Source: AVCC01 sp041736255 (GTDB lineage Bacteria; Pseudomonadota; Gammaproteobacteria; Burkholderiales; Burkholderiaceae_D). From it: a DNA stretch of 33,375 nt. A model generated the notes under the pieces. It did no database searches and was not told the origin of the DNA. It saw only the letters and a list, made by a program, of their open reading frames with translations. The stretch lies in the NCBI GenBank assembly GCA_041736255.1, contig JBGSTZ010000047.1, positions 1-33,375 of the forward strand, given 5' to 3'. This document shows, piece after piece, positions 25,315 through 33,215 of the stretch (positions are counted from its first letter, which is position 1; each line of letters begins with the position of its first letter). Both the position numbers and the translations under genes were made by a program.

Positions 25315-25875
25315 CTATACCGTCAAGATTTCTTTCTCTTTTTCGGCTACCAATTTATCAATATCTGAAACAAATTTATCCGTTAGTTTCTGGACATCTT
25401 CCTGAGCACGACGCTCGTCATCTTCCGAACACGCTTTATCTTTCAGTAATCTTTTAAGTGCTTCATTGGCGTCACGACGTATGTTACGAACGGCGATTTT
25501 TGCATCTTCCGCTTCATTTTTTGCCAGCTTGACCATTTCCTTGCGCCGCTCTTCCGTCAAGGGAGGCGTCGGCACGCGAATCATATCGCCCTGCGTCGAA
25601 GGGTTTAATCCGAGATCAGAGTCACGAATCGCCTTTTCAACCACCGCCACCATCTTTTTTTCCCAGGGTTGAACGCCAATAGTACGGGCGTCGATCAAAG
25701 TCACGTTCGCCACTTGCGTCAACATGGTGGGATTGCCATAGTAATCCACCTGGATATGATCAAGAATTCCAGGGTGCGCGCGGCCGGTCCGTACTTTAGC
25801 CAGATCAGCTTTCAACGCTTCAATGGACTTCTGCATTTTTTGATCGGTATTTTTTTTAATGTCAGGTATGGTCAT
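25315..25875 (-). CDS. frr: Ribosome recycling factor
   Basis: It splits post-termination ribosomes together with EF-G. ATG 25875 is preferred because AAGGA lies 6 bases upstream and MTIPDIKKNTDQKMQKSIEALKADLAKVRTGRAHPG is the usual start; this gives 186 residues, the standard length. The triple-helix bundle segments and the C-terminal VQKLTDKFVSDIDKLVAEKEKEIL are all present. It follows pyrH by 107 bases. Confidence 0.96.
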   Translation of the reverse strand: MTIPDIKKNTDQKMQKSIEALKADLAKVRTGRAHPGILDHIQVDYYGNPTMLTQVANVTLIDARTIGVQPWEKKMVAVVEKAIRDSDLGLNPSTQGDMIRVPTPPLTEERRKEMVKLAKNEAEDAKIAVRNIRRDANEALKRLLKDKACSEDDERRAQEDVQKLTDKFVSDIDKLVAEKEKEILTV

Positions 25876-25982
25876 TACAATCCTTTTTTTCAAAGGTTAA
25901 ATCTTATTTTATTTGGACAATCGCGAATACGAATGCAAGATATTAACCGCGCAAAAAAATGCACGGCAAGGTAAGAATGGAA

Positions 25983-26699
25983 TTAAACGTGAACCAGCGT
26001 TCCCTCGTCTTCACCCATAATGGCGCGCATCAATGCACCAGGTTTGACTATAGAGAATACTTTAATGGGTAATTTTTGATCGCGACATAAAGCAAAGGCT
26101 GTTGCATCCATTACCTGAAGACGCTTTGAAATTGCTTCATCAAAGGTAATCGTGGAATATCGAACTGCGTTCGGATCTATTTGAGGATCAGCGGTATAAA
26201 CACCATCAACCTTGGTCGCCTTCAGCACAATTTCAGCGCTCATTTCAGCGCCGCGCAATGCAGCTGCAGTATCGGTGGTGAAAAATGGATTGCCGGTACC
26301 TGCGGCAAATACTACAATTTTTCCCTCTTCGAGATATTGCAAGGCCTTGGGACGGACATACGGCTCGACCACCTGTTCAATACTGATGGCCGACATGACG
26401 CGGGCAATAATCCCGGCTTGACGCATGGCGTCAGCCAGAGCAAGCGCGTTCATAACTGTCGCCAGCATACCCATATAATCGGCAGTGGCACGATCCATCC
26501 CTTGCGCGCCCGGCGCTACACCTCGGAAAATATTGCCGCCGCCGATAACAATCGCTAGCTCGACTCCCATGCTGGCTACTTCAGCAACGTCCGCAACCAT
26601 GCGCTCAATTGTGGCGCGATTAATACCATAGGCATCATCACCCATCAGGGCTTCTCCGGATAGCTTGAGAAGGACGCGCTTGTAGGCAGGTTTTGTCAT
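25983..26699 (-). CDS. pyrH: UMP kinase
   Basis: This enzyme of the amino-acid-kinase fold phosphorylates UMP to UDP. It has 238 residues with KRVLLKLSGEALMG at the start, IVIGGGNIFRG, ADYMGMLATVMNALAL, VFAAGTGNPFFTTDTAAALRG and VDGVYTADP, the family's ATP and UMP sites. AAGGAAA precedes the ATG by 8 bases. A terminator after tsf implies its own promoter in 26700-26842. Confidence 0.96.
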   Translation of the reverse strand: MTKPAYKRVLLKLSGEALMGDDAYGINRATIERMVADVAEVASMGVELAIVIGGGNIFRGVAPGAQGMDRATADYMGMLATVMNALALADAMRQAGIIARVMSAISIEQVVEPYVRPKALQYLEEGKIVVFAAGTGNPFFTTDTAAALRGAEMSAEIVLKATKVDGVYTADPQIDPNAVRYSTITFDEAISKRLQVMDATAFALCRDQKLPIKVFSIVKPGALMRAIMGEDEGTLVHV

Positions 26700-26777
26700 G
26701 AGCTGATTTCCTTTTGGTTGTCGGGATGATTATCTATTGTGCTACTAAACTCCACTTTGAAAATACCGATAACGAAA

Positions 26778-26797
26778 CAATCGAGTGCAATCGAGTG
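26778..26797. repeat. Perfect 10-bp tandem duplication upstream of pyrH
   Basis: CAATCGAGTG occurs twice in tandem in the tsf-pyrH gap, about 80 bases upstream of pyrH. It could be a regulator site or a simple slippage duplication. Confidence 0.5.
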
Positions 26798-26842
26798 GAG
26801 AGTTCACGTTATCAACTACTGCCTGCTGATGCAAATTAGCCT

Positions 26843-26868
26843 AAAAAAACGGACCTTTCGGCCCGCTT
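26843..26868 (-). terminator. Rho-independent terminator of tsf
   Basis: On the minus strand GCGGGCC, loop GAAA and GGTCCGT form a stable tetraloop hairpin followed by a T-run, 9 bases past the tsf stop. It separates rpsB-tsf from pyrH. Confidence 0.88.
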
Positions 26869-26876
26869 ATTTTTGC

Positions 26877-27758
26877 TTAAGCCTGCTTGGCAGCGGCGAC
26901 TTGCGCCGCGACTTCTGCGGCAAAGTCATCTTGTTTTTTCTCAATGCCTTCACCGACCACATACATCGCGAATGATTTCACGCTTGTATTTGTTGCTTTC
27001 AACATTTGCTCAACTGTTTGCTTGTCATTCTTTACAAATGTTTGATCCAGCAATGACACTTCTTTCAAGTACTTTTGCACTGAACCAGCAACAATTTTTT
27101 CCGCAATTTCAGCTGACTTGCCGGATTCAATTGCTTTCTGGGTTGCGATCGAACGTTCTTTCTCGATCATATCTGCAGGCACTTGGTCCGAAGACAAGGA
27201 AACAGGCTTCATTGCCGCGATGTGCATCGCAACATCCTTACCGACTTGTTCGTCAGCACCCTCATATTCAACTAGAACGCCGATACGGGTTCCATGCAGA
27301 TACGATGTTAACTTGGCAGGTGTTTCAAAACGGGCGAAACGACGGATCGACATATTTTCACCGACACGCCCAATCAGTGCTGAACGAAATTCCTCAACGG
27401 TTTGCGCACCCATCGACAGCGCCGATAAGGCGGCAACATCAGCAGGATTATGTTCTGCAGCCAGTTTGGCGCAAGCATTTGTAAATGCGAGGAAATCATC
27501 ATTTTTAGTAACGAAATCGGTTTCGCAGTTAACTTCAATCATGGCACCCACATTACCTACAATATGCGTGGCTACTACACCTTCAGCGGTAACCCGCGAA
27601 GCTGCCTTGGATGCCTTGCTACCTAGTTTGACGCGCAGAATATCTTCCGCTTTCGAGATATCGCCATCGGCTTCAGTCAATGCCTTCTTGCACTCCATCA
27701 TGGGCGCATCAGTTTTTGCACGTAATTCGCCAACCATTGCTGCTGTAATTGCTGCCAT
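26877..27758 (-). CDS. tsf: Elongation factor Ts
   Basis: It is the guanine nucleotide exchange factor for EF-Tu. It has 293 residues. The UBA-like N-terminus has VGELRAKTDAPMMECKKALTEADGDISKAEDILR, followed by the core (AEGVVATHIVGNVGAMIEVNCETDFVTKNDDF) and the dimerisation region. The conserved TDFV motif that contacts the EF-Tu Mg site is intact. It is downstream of rpsB, separated by a hairpin terminator. Confidence 0.97.
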   Translation of the reverse strand: MAAITAAMVGELRAKTDAPMMECKKALTEADGDISKAEDILRVKLGSKASKAASRVTAEGVVATHIVGNVGAMIEVNCETDFVTKNDDFLAFTNACAKLAAEHNPADVAALSALSMGAQTVEEFRSALIGRVGENMSIRRFARFETPAKLTSYLHGTRIGVLVEYEGADEQVGKDVAMHIAAMKPVSLSSDQVPADMIEKERSIATQKAIESGKSAEIAEKIVAGSVQKYLKEVSLLDQTFVKNDKQTVEQMLKATNTSVKSFAMYVVGEGIEKKQDDFAAEVAAQVAAAKQA

Positions 27759-27827
27759 ATAGATCTCCTAACTCGATTCACGTCTTATCGGACGTCAATA
27801 CTCATGATATGTTCAAAAAAATAACTC

Positions 27828-27856
27828 AAAAAAAGGGGCTAACATTGTTGCCCCTC
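27828..27856 (-). terminator. Terminator or attenuator between rpsB and tsf
   Basis: On the minus strand AGGGGC, a 10-base loop and GCCCCT form a hairpin followed by seven T residues. It lies about 45 bases past the rpsB stop. As tsf has no evident strong promoter of its own, partial termination here would set the S2:EF-Ts ratio, as known in E. coli. Confidence 0.8.
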
Positions 27857-27899
27857 TTTTTCAACGACCTTTCAACGACCGAAAAATCAGAAGAAAGAC

Positions 27900-28652
27900 T
27901 TATGCCTGCTCGCTGACTTCGACGAATTCTTCGCCGCTGCCGGCCTTGATTGTTTCAACTACATTGTTATCCGCATTGGCACGGCCTTCAATGATTGCAT
28001 CTGCCACTCCGCGGGCATATAGCATGATTGCCTTGGAAGAATCATCATTGCCAGGAATGACGTAGGCTACACCTTCAGGCGAGTGATTGGTATCAACCAC
28101 GGCGATTACAGGAATGCCCAATTTTGCGGCTTCAGTAATTGCACCTTTGTGATAACCGACGTCAACGATGAAAATCGCATCCGGAATCCCGCCCATATCC
28201 TTGATGCCGCCAATCGACTTTTGCAGCTTAATCATTTCGCGCTCAAACATGAGCGCTTCTTTTTTGCTCAATTTTTCGACCGAAGCGTCGGCGATCATGA
28301 CTTCCATGTCTTTCAGACGCTTGATCGATGTCTTGATTGTCTTGAAGTTTGTCAGCATGCCGCCCAACCAGCGTTGGTCCACATACGGAACACCGGCGCG
28401 TTGCGCTTCAGCAGCGATGATGTCGCGTGCCTGGCGCTTGGTGCCAACCATCAGGATGGTGCCGCGATTTGCCGCCAATTGGCTGACATGCTTCATTGCC
28501 TCTTGGTACATGCCAAGAGTCTTTTCCAGATTGATAATGTGGATTTTGTTGCGGTGACCGAAGATGAACGGTGCCATCTTTGGATTCCAGAAACGAGTTT
28601 GATGGCCAAAATGGACGCCGGCTTCCAACATTTCACGCATAGTAACGGACAT
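27900..28652 (-). CDS. rpsB: 30S ribosomal protein S2
   Basis: This small-subunit protein also recruits S1. ATG 28652 with GGAG upstream gives MSVTMREMLEAGVHFGHQTRFWNPKMAPFIFG and 250 residues; the frame extends further up into the leader but that is not S2 sequence. Motifs include VGTKRQARDIIAAEAQRAGVPYVDQRWLGGMLTNF and IPVIAVVDTNHSPEGVAYVIPGNDD. It is the first gene of the rpsB-tsf unit. Confidence 0.97.
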   Translation of the reverse strand: MSVTMREMLEAGVHFGHQTRFWNPKMAPFIFGHRNKIHIINLEKTLGMYQEAMKHVSQLAANRGTILMVGTKRQARDIIAAEAQRAGVPYVDQRWLGGMLTNFKTIKTSIKRLKDMEVMIADASVEKLSKKEALMFEREMIKLQKSIGGIKDMGGIPDAIFIVDVGYHKGAITEAAKLGIPVIAVVDTNHSPEGVAYVIPGNDDSSKAIMLYARGVADAIIEGRANADNNVVETIKAGSGEEFVEVSEQA

Positions 28653-28762
28653 AAATATCTCCAGGGTTAGGTCTGGAATCCGCTCAGCCACCTCATTTTG
28701 AGGCACCCTTTGTCGAACGGATTCGCGATTTTTCAAAAATTAGCTATTCGTAAATAAGCTAG
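28653..28762 (-). promoter_or_regulatory. rpsB leader RNA with nested stems
   Basis: The roughly 110-base 5' leader contains an outer stem pairing GAATCCG (28724-28718 on the minus strand) with CGGATTC (28682-28676). It encloses a small hairpin, CCTCA-AAA-TGAGG (28703-28691). The structure ends just before the Shine-Dalgarno. S2 represses its own mRNA through a structured leader in gammaproteobacteria; this one may do the same, but the sequence match to that motif was not tested. Confidence 0.5.
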
Positions 28763-28798
28763 CCCGGCATTTTACCCTAATTTCCAGTTTTCTTTCAA
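28762..28798 (-). promoter_or_regulatory. rpsB promoter
   Basis: On the minus strand the -35 TTGAAA (28798-28793) and -10 TAAAAT (28774-28769) are 18 bases apart. They are followed by a GC-rich GCCGGG discriminator, typical of promoters under stringent control. It is placed about 120 bases before the rpsB ATG. Confidence 0.65.
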
Positions 28799-28921
28799 GC
28801 TCAAGCCTGATCCAATAATGTGCCAATGCCAAAAGAAGTCGATTGATTGTTTACTGCCTTACCGCAGTCTTCAGCAGTTATCCTATAGTGTTGGCAACCA
28901 AAGCGCAGCGCGCTCCCTCCC

Positions 28922-29536
28922 ATGTCCCGTGAAAAAATCCTCATCCTGTGCGGCTTGCTGCTAATCGTCATCATGGCGATTTCATATGCCAATGCGTATG
29001 ACCGTGCCACCTGGTTGCTGGAAGTGGCTCCGGTGCTGATCGCCTTACCGATACTGGCTTTGACTTACCGCCGTTTTCCGTTGACGGGCCTGTTGTACTG
29101 CCTGATTTTCGTGCATGCGCTAGTGTTGATCTTGGGCGGCACTTATACCTATGCACGGGTGCCGTTCGGTTTCTGGATGCAGGATGTACTGGCGCTGGAT
29201 CGCAACCCGTACGACAAAATCGGGCATTTCATGCAGGGCTTGGTGCCGGTGCTGGTGACGCGCGAGATCCTGCTGCGCGGCTTTTATGTCTCCGGGTCCA
29301 GGATGACAAATTTTCTGTCGGTCTGCGTGGCGCTGGCGATCAGCGCCTTTTATGAGTTGCTCGAGTGGTGGGTGGCGCTGGTGATCGGCCAGGATGCCGA
29401 CGCTTTCCTCGGCACCCAAGGCGATCCGTGGGACACCCAGTCGGACATATTCTTGGCGATGATCGGAGCAATAGCAGGTCTGGCGCTGCTGTCGAGATTG
29501 CAGGATCGGCAAATGCGCTTTTTAAATCGGACTTGA
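28922..29536 (+). CDS. DUF2238 inner membrane protein (YjdF-like)
   Basis: This 204-residue protein has about six hydrophobic segments (LILCGLLLIVIMAISY, LLEVAPVLIALPILAL, LTGLLYCLIFVHALVLILGG, LVPVLVTREILL, FLSVCVALAISAFYELLEWWV, IFLAMIGAIAGLALL). The DUF2238 family marks are the polar segment YDKIGHFMQGLVP, then FYELLEWW and GTQGDPWDTQSDI. No function has been established for this family. It is divergent from rpsB and its last 15 bases overlap the 3' end of the convergent CMD gene. Confidence 0.85.
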   Translation: MSREKILILCGLLLIVIMAISYANAYDRATWLLEVAPVLIALPILALTYRRFPLTGLLYCLIFVHALVLILGGTYTYARVPFGFWMQDVLALDRNPYDKIGHFMQGLVPVLVTREILLRGFYVSGSRMTNFLSVCVALAISAFYELLEWWVALVIGQDADAFLGTQGDPWDTQSDIFLAMIGAIAGLALLSRLQDRQMRFLNRT

Positions 29537-29884
29537 TGCAGCAGGGCTTGAATACTGTTCAAACGCCGCCAGCGCATCGGCCGCGTACATCAGCGATGGG
29601 CCGCCGCCCATGTAGACCGCCATGCCCAGGGTTTCTTCGACTTCGGCTCGGGTCGCGCCGAGTTTGACCAGTGCCTGCACATGGAAGCCGATGCAGGCGT
29701 CGCAGTGGGCGGCGATGCCGAGCGCCAACGCCAGCAATTCCTTGGTTTTCTTGTCGAGCGCACCATCCTTAGTGGCAGCCTGCGCCAGCATGCCGAAGGC
29801 TTTCATGACTTCCGGCGTATCGATGCGCAATTTGGCGAGAGATTCGGAGACGGATTCGGTGATATCGCGATAATTCTTGGCCAT
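29522..29884 (-). CDS. Carboxymuconolactone decarboxylase/AhpD-like protein
   Basis: This 120-residue CMD-fold protein has the redox motif CDACIGFH (CxxCxxxH), as in AhpD alkylhydroperoxidases, within LALALGIAAHCDACIGFHVQ. A conserved C-terminal half follows (GATRAEVEETLGMAVYMGGGPSLMYAADAL). It is probably a small thiol peroxidase or reductant acting on peroxides; true carboxymuconolactone decarboxylase activity is unlikely with a CxxC present. AAGGA lies 7 bases before the ATG. Confidence 0.88.
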   Translation of the reverse strand: MAKNYRDITESVSESLAKLRIDTPEVMKAFGMLAQAATKDGALDKKTKELLALALGIAAHCDACIGFHVQALVKLGATRAEVEETLGMAVYMGGGPSLMYAADALAAFEQYSSPAASSPI

Positions 29885-30131
29885 TCTTGATCCTTAAGAA
29901 ACTAAAAGAGCGGTCTGCCCGCTGCTGCGTTGCAGACAGGATTAAAACATAAATGTTATTTATATTCAGTGGCGCGGCTTATCGGCACCTGCCTTGGACA
30001 CAAGCAAATCAGGGGTATAGCCATAAAAATTGTCATTCAAACATATATTCAATATGACCTTAAAAATACGCTAGACAGTATGTTTTCAGCCACGGCAAGC
30101 GAACGGGCACGTCCGCCCTCGCACCGCAAGT

Positions 30132-30542
30132 TTATTTCGGCCATAACACCATCTGCGTACATCGAAACAGCGCGATCGTCTTGCCGGCTTCGCTGGTGAC
30201 GGTGGCATCCCAGACTTGCGTGGTCTTGCCGAGGTGGACCGGGCTGGCCTTGCAGCAGATGACGCCGTCGCGGGCGGTGCCTAAGTGGTTGCTCTTGAGC
30301 TCGATGGTGGTGAAGCTTTGCGCGCCTTGCGGCAGGTTGGCAAGACAGCCGTAACCGCAGCAGGTGTCGGCCAGCAGCACCACCGAAGCGGCGTGCAGAT
30401 AACCGTTCGGTGCCAGGTGATGCTGATTGATCGCCATCCTGGCTTCCACCCCTTCATTGCTCACACCGAGGACTTCCACTCCAAGGTGGCCGGGCAGGTA
30501 GGATTCTTGCATTTTATTGAAGTGGAGCGCGTCTGTGGTCAT
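30132..30542 (-). CDS. PaaI-type hotdog thioesterase
   Basis: This 136-residue single hotdog domain has the PaaI/YdiI family pattern: HLGVEVLGVSNEGVEARMAINQHHLAPNGYLHAASVVLLADTCCGYGC, where the HxxPNGYLH segment and the following helix make the active site, then TTIELKSNHLGTAR. It probably hydrolyses acyl- or aryl-CoA thioesters; the substrate cannot be inferred. No clear ribosome binding site is seen. Its relation to the cob genes 70 bases upstream is probably only positional. Confidence 0.85.
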   Translation of the reverse strand: MTTDALHFNKMQESYLPGHLGVEVLGVSNEGVEARMAINQHHLAPNGYLHAASVVLLADTCCGYGCLANLPQGAQSFTTIELKSNHLGTARDGVICCKASPVHLGKTTQVWDATVTSEAGKTIALFRCTQMVLWPK

Positions 30543-30612
30543 GGCGAATGGGTAAAAGTTGCGGGACGGTCATTTTTGCATGAAATGCCTTGCCACACCT
30601 GAACACAAATCT

Positions 30613-31194
30613 CTATTGAATACCCGTGCCCGGCCAGTCCAGCACGAACAGTTCGCCGTAAGCGATTTGATGCGCGCTGCCGGCGGCTGCTGCGGCGATG
30701 TCTTGAATCGAGCGACCCGACTGGCAGGCCAACGACAGGCGGATGCTGCCGGCGTGGCAGACTACGATTGCGCATGCAAGCGGCAGACGCGCTAGATCGA
30801 CATGAAAGGCGCGCACCCGGGCGGCCATCTGCAGCACGCTTTCGCCGCCGCCGGGGCGATAGTTGGTCAGGTCGGCAGCCCAGGCGTCGATTTCATTGCG
30901 TGGAATGGCATCCCAGGCACGCATTTCCCAGTCGCCGAAATCCATTTCTGCCAGACGCGCATCGAACTGTACTGCAACGCCGCCGCGTGCGATGGACAAT
31001 TGCTGCGCCAGCGTGGCGCAACGGAGTAATGGACTGCTGAAGATCGGCGTCACTAGCGGCAGCGTTTGCAGTTGCGGCAGCAACGCCGCCAGCGCTTGCG
31101 CTTGTTCCTGCCTGGATACTGTCAGGTCGCTGCGGCCGTAGCAGATTCCGGACCCAACTTCCGGCCGCGGATGGCGGATTAGATAGATACGCAT
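30613..31194 (-). CDS. cobC: Histidine phosphatase family, probable alpha-ribazole phosphatase
   Basis: This 193-residue phosphoglycerate-mutase-like enzyme has the N-terminal catalytic histidine in YLIRHPRPEVGSGICYGRSDL. RHP replaces the usual RHG, as seen in other CobC proteins. Later motifs are IFSSPLLRCATLAQQL, DARLAEMDFGDWEMRAWDAI (acid residue) and ACAIVVCHAGSIR (second catalytic histidine). In context, 5 bases after cobS, it should remove phosphate from alpha-ribazole 5'-phosphate or the phosphorylated cobalamin product. Confidence 0.85.
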   Translation of the reverse strand: MRIYLIRHPRPEVGSGICYGRSDLTVSRQEQAQALAALLPQLQTLPLVTPIFSSPLLRCATLAQQLSIARGGVAVQFDARLAEMDFGDWEMRAWDAIPRNEIDAWAADLTNYRPGGGESVLQMAARVRAFHVDLARLPLACAIVVCHAGSIRLSLACQSGRSIQDIAAAAAGSAHQIAYGELFVLDWPGTGIQ

Positions 31195-31199
31195 GCTTT

Positions 31200-32003
31200 C
31201 TACGTCGAAATGATGGGGACGGCCAGCAGGCCCAGATAAAACGCGACTTCAGCCACTTGCTGCACTGCGCCCAGACAATCGCCGGTATAACCGCCGATGC
31301 GCTGCACGAACTTGCGCGCCAGAAAAGCCGTCGCCAGTGCCGCACAGATGGTGCCGGCCAGCAGCGCTTGCCACGCGATCCAGCCTAGCCCCAGCGCGAT
31401 GGCTGCCGGTAGCGCAACGGTTAGCGCAGCGATTAAAAATTCGGCAGATGACATCTGTTGTGCCAGCGGCTTGGCCTTGCCTTCGGCTTTTGCGTACTGC
31501 AGTCGCCAGATCAGCGCGGTGGCCAGCAGGCGCGACAACGGATGCGCCAGCAGCAGCGCAATCACGACACTCGCACCCGGCAGGCTGGAGAGCAGCACAC
31601 ATTTGAGCGCCAGCAACAGCGCGATGCCGATTGCCCCGTACGCGCCAACGCGAGAATCCACCATGATTTCCAGCACCCGCTGGCGTGTGAGGCCGCCGCC
31701 AAAGCCGTCGCAAACATCGGCAAAACCGTCCTCATGAAAAGCGCCGGTCAGATAAATGCCGGCGATGGTAGACAACAGTACCGCTACCGTTTGCGGCCAC
31801 AGCAACGACGACAGAGCGTACACGGCAGCGGTAAACAGCGCCACGACCCAGCCGACTGCGGGAAAATAGCGTACCGAATGCTGCAGCCAGTCGGGCTCAA
31901 ACCCGACCCAGCGCGGAATCGGCATCCGCGTGAAGAATTGCAGCGCGATAAAGAACAGCCGCAACTGGTGCAAGCCTGGCGGTTGGTATGCTGTCGAGGC
32001 CAT
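31200..32003 (-). CDS. cobS: Cobalamin 5'-phosphate synthase
   Basis: This integral inner-membrane enzyme joins adenosylcobinamide-GDP with alpha-ribazole (phosphate). It has 267 residues with several hydrophobic helices. The catalytic metal-binding motif is GAFHEDGFADVCDGFGGG, preceded by FFTRMPIP, which is typical of the family start. It lies 6 bases after cobT and 5 before cobC, a tight operon. Confidence 0.95.
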   Translation of the reverse strand: MASTAYQPPGLHQLRLFFIALQFFTRMPIPRWVGFEPDWLQHSVRYFPAVGWVVALFTAAVYALSSLLWPQTVAVLLSTIAGIYLTGAFHEDGFADVCDGFGGGLTRQRVLEIMVDSRVGAYGAIGIALLLALKCVLLSSLPGASVVIALLLAHPLSRLLATALIWRLQYAKAEGKAKPLAQQMSSAEFLIAALTVALPAAIALGLGWIAWQALLAGTICAALATAFLARKFVQRIGGYTGDCLGAVQQVAEVAFYLGLLAVPIIST

Positions 32004-32009
32004 AAAGGA

Positions 32010-33053
32010 TTATTCCGTTTTTTCGCTGACCTGCGCCGATTCGAAAGTCGCCATCTGGCACAGGAAATTGGCTGCGGCTTGCAGCAACGGCAAGGCCAGC
32101 GCCGCGCCGGTGCCCTCGCCCAGCCGCAAATCCAGCTGCAGCAACGGCTTGCCGCCCAGATGGGCCAGCATGCGCTGATGTCCGCTCTCATTGGAGCAAT
32201 GCGCAAATACGCAATAATCCAGCAGCGCCGGTTGCAGCCGCGCTGCTACCAGCAAAGCCGAAGTGACAATAAAACCGTCGATCAGCACTGTCATGCGACG
32301 CTCGGCCGCCCCCAGCATCGCGCCTACCATCATCGCGATTTCGAAACCGCCGAAGGTGGCCAGCACGTCCAGCGGATTTTGTTCCAGCACGCCGGCATGC
32401 AAGGTGACTGCCTGCTCAATCACGTCGCGTTTATGTTGAATGCCGACGGAGTCCAGGCCGGTGCCGGCACCGACGCAATCGACGACTGGGATGCCTGTCA
32501 TCTTGTGCATTAATGCCGCGCCGGCGGTGGTGTTGCCGATCCCCATTTCGCCGAAGCCGACTACATTACCGTCCAGTGCCGCCACCAGCGCACGGCCGTG
32601 CTGCATCGCTTTCATGCATTCATCTGCGCTCATTGCCGCCTGCTGCGCGAAATTGCGCGTGCCGGAGCCGACCTTGCGGTCGATCAAGCCGTCACGCGGC
32701 CCGAAATCGTGATTCACGCCGGCGTCGACGATCTGCAGCGCGCAGCCGTTCTGGCGCGCAAAGACGTTAATCGCAGCGCCTTGCGTCAAAAAATTCTCGA
32801 CCATCTGCCAAGTCACGCTTTGCGGAAAGGCGGATATATTTTCCGCAGTGATGCCGTGATCGGCGGCGAGCACGATGATTGCCGGCTGACGTATGACTGG
32901 CTGGCTGGTCTGCTGGATCAGTCCCAACTGTTTGGCGAGCGTTTCGAGCAAACCCAGACTGCCGAGCGGCTTGGTCTTATTGTTGATCGCGGCGTCCAGT
33001 TGCAAGGCAAGCGCGATATCGGCAGTGGAATTGATTTTGACAAATGTGTTCAT
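32010..33053 (-). CDS. cobT: Nicotinate-nucleotide:dimethylbenzimidazole phosphoribosyltransferase
   Basis: It makes alpha-ribazole 5'-phosphate, the lower ligand precursor of cobalamin. ATG 33053 gives MNTFVKINSTADIALALQLDAAINNKTKPLGSLG and 347 residues. The frame is open to 33155, but the extra residues (SFVHFVSFVDNVF) are translated dispersed repeat. Motifs: IIVLAADHGITAENISAFPQSVTWQMVENFL, GFGEMGIGNTTAGAAL, VGAGTGLD, and the general-base glutamate in DLRLGEGTGAALALPL. There is no good ribosome binding site. It is the first gene of cobT-cobS-cobC in this window; no cobalamin riboswitch precedes it. Confidence 0.95.
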   Translation of the reverse strand: MNTFVKINSTADIALALQLDAAINNKTKPLGSLGLLETLAKQLGLIQQTSQPVIRQPAIIVLAADHGITAENISAFPQSVTWQMVENFLTQGAAINVFARQNGCALQIVDAGVNHDFGPRDGLIDRKVGSGTRNFAQQAAMSADECMKAMQHGRALVAALDGNVVGFGEMGIGNTTAGAALMHKMTGIPVVDCVGAGTGLDSVGIQHKRDVIEQAVTLHAGVLEQNPLDVLATFGGFEIAMMVGAMLGAAERRMTVLIDGFIVTSALLVAARLQPALLDYCVFAHCSNESGHQRMLAHLGGKPLLQLDLRLGEGTGAALALPLLQAAANFLCQMATFESAQVSEKTE

Positions 33054-33115
33054 GAGGAAAGAGTTAGTTGGTGGTCCCGGTCGCGGCTGCGAACTTGGTT
33101 GGCCAGGAAAAACAT

Positions 33116-33206
33116 TGTCCACGAAAGACACGAAATGCACGAAAGAATGCAACACAAACTCAATTCGAAAGCGGTAGAGAATGTTTTTTCGTGTTTTTCG
33201 TGGACA
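33116..33206. repeat. Second copy of the dispersed inverted repeat
   Basis: TGTCCACGAAAGACACGAAA from 33116 and, inverted, TGTCCACGAAAAACACGAAA ending at 33206 flank about 31 bases. The inverted arm continues into ATCC and TTACGCA, matching 12913-12940. Translated by accident it reads VHEKHEK. It fills the region upstream of cobT. Confidence 0.75.
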
Positions 33207-33215
33207 GGATTTTTT

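Noticed and set aside
28801..29010. A 69-codon minus-strand open frame upstream of rpsB
   Set aside because: It overlaps the rpsB promoter and the start of the YjdF-like gene and resembles no protein.
30030..30056. Imperfect GTCAT...ATGAC palindrome in the 247-base gap upstream of the AhpD-like gene
   Set aside because: It is AT-rich with only the ends matching and no repeat elsewhere in view; chance is likely. Nothing else in 29885-30131 is supportable.
31458..32513. A 351-codon plus-strand open frame opposite cobS and cobT
   Set aside because: It is antisense to two clear genes in operon order, rich in Q, R and H as expected of shadow frames.
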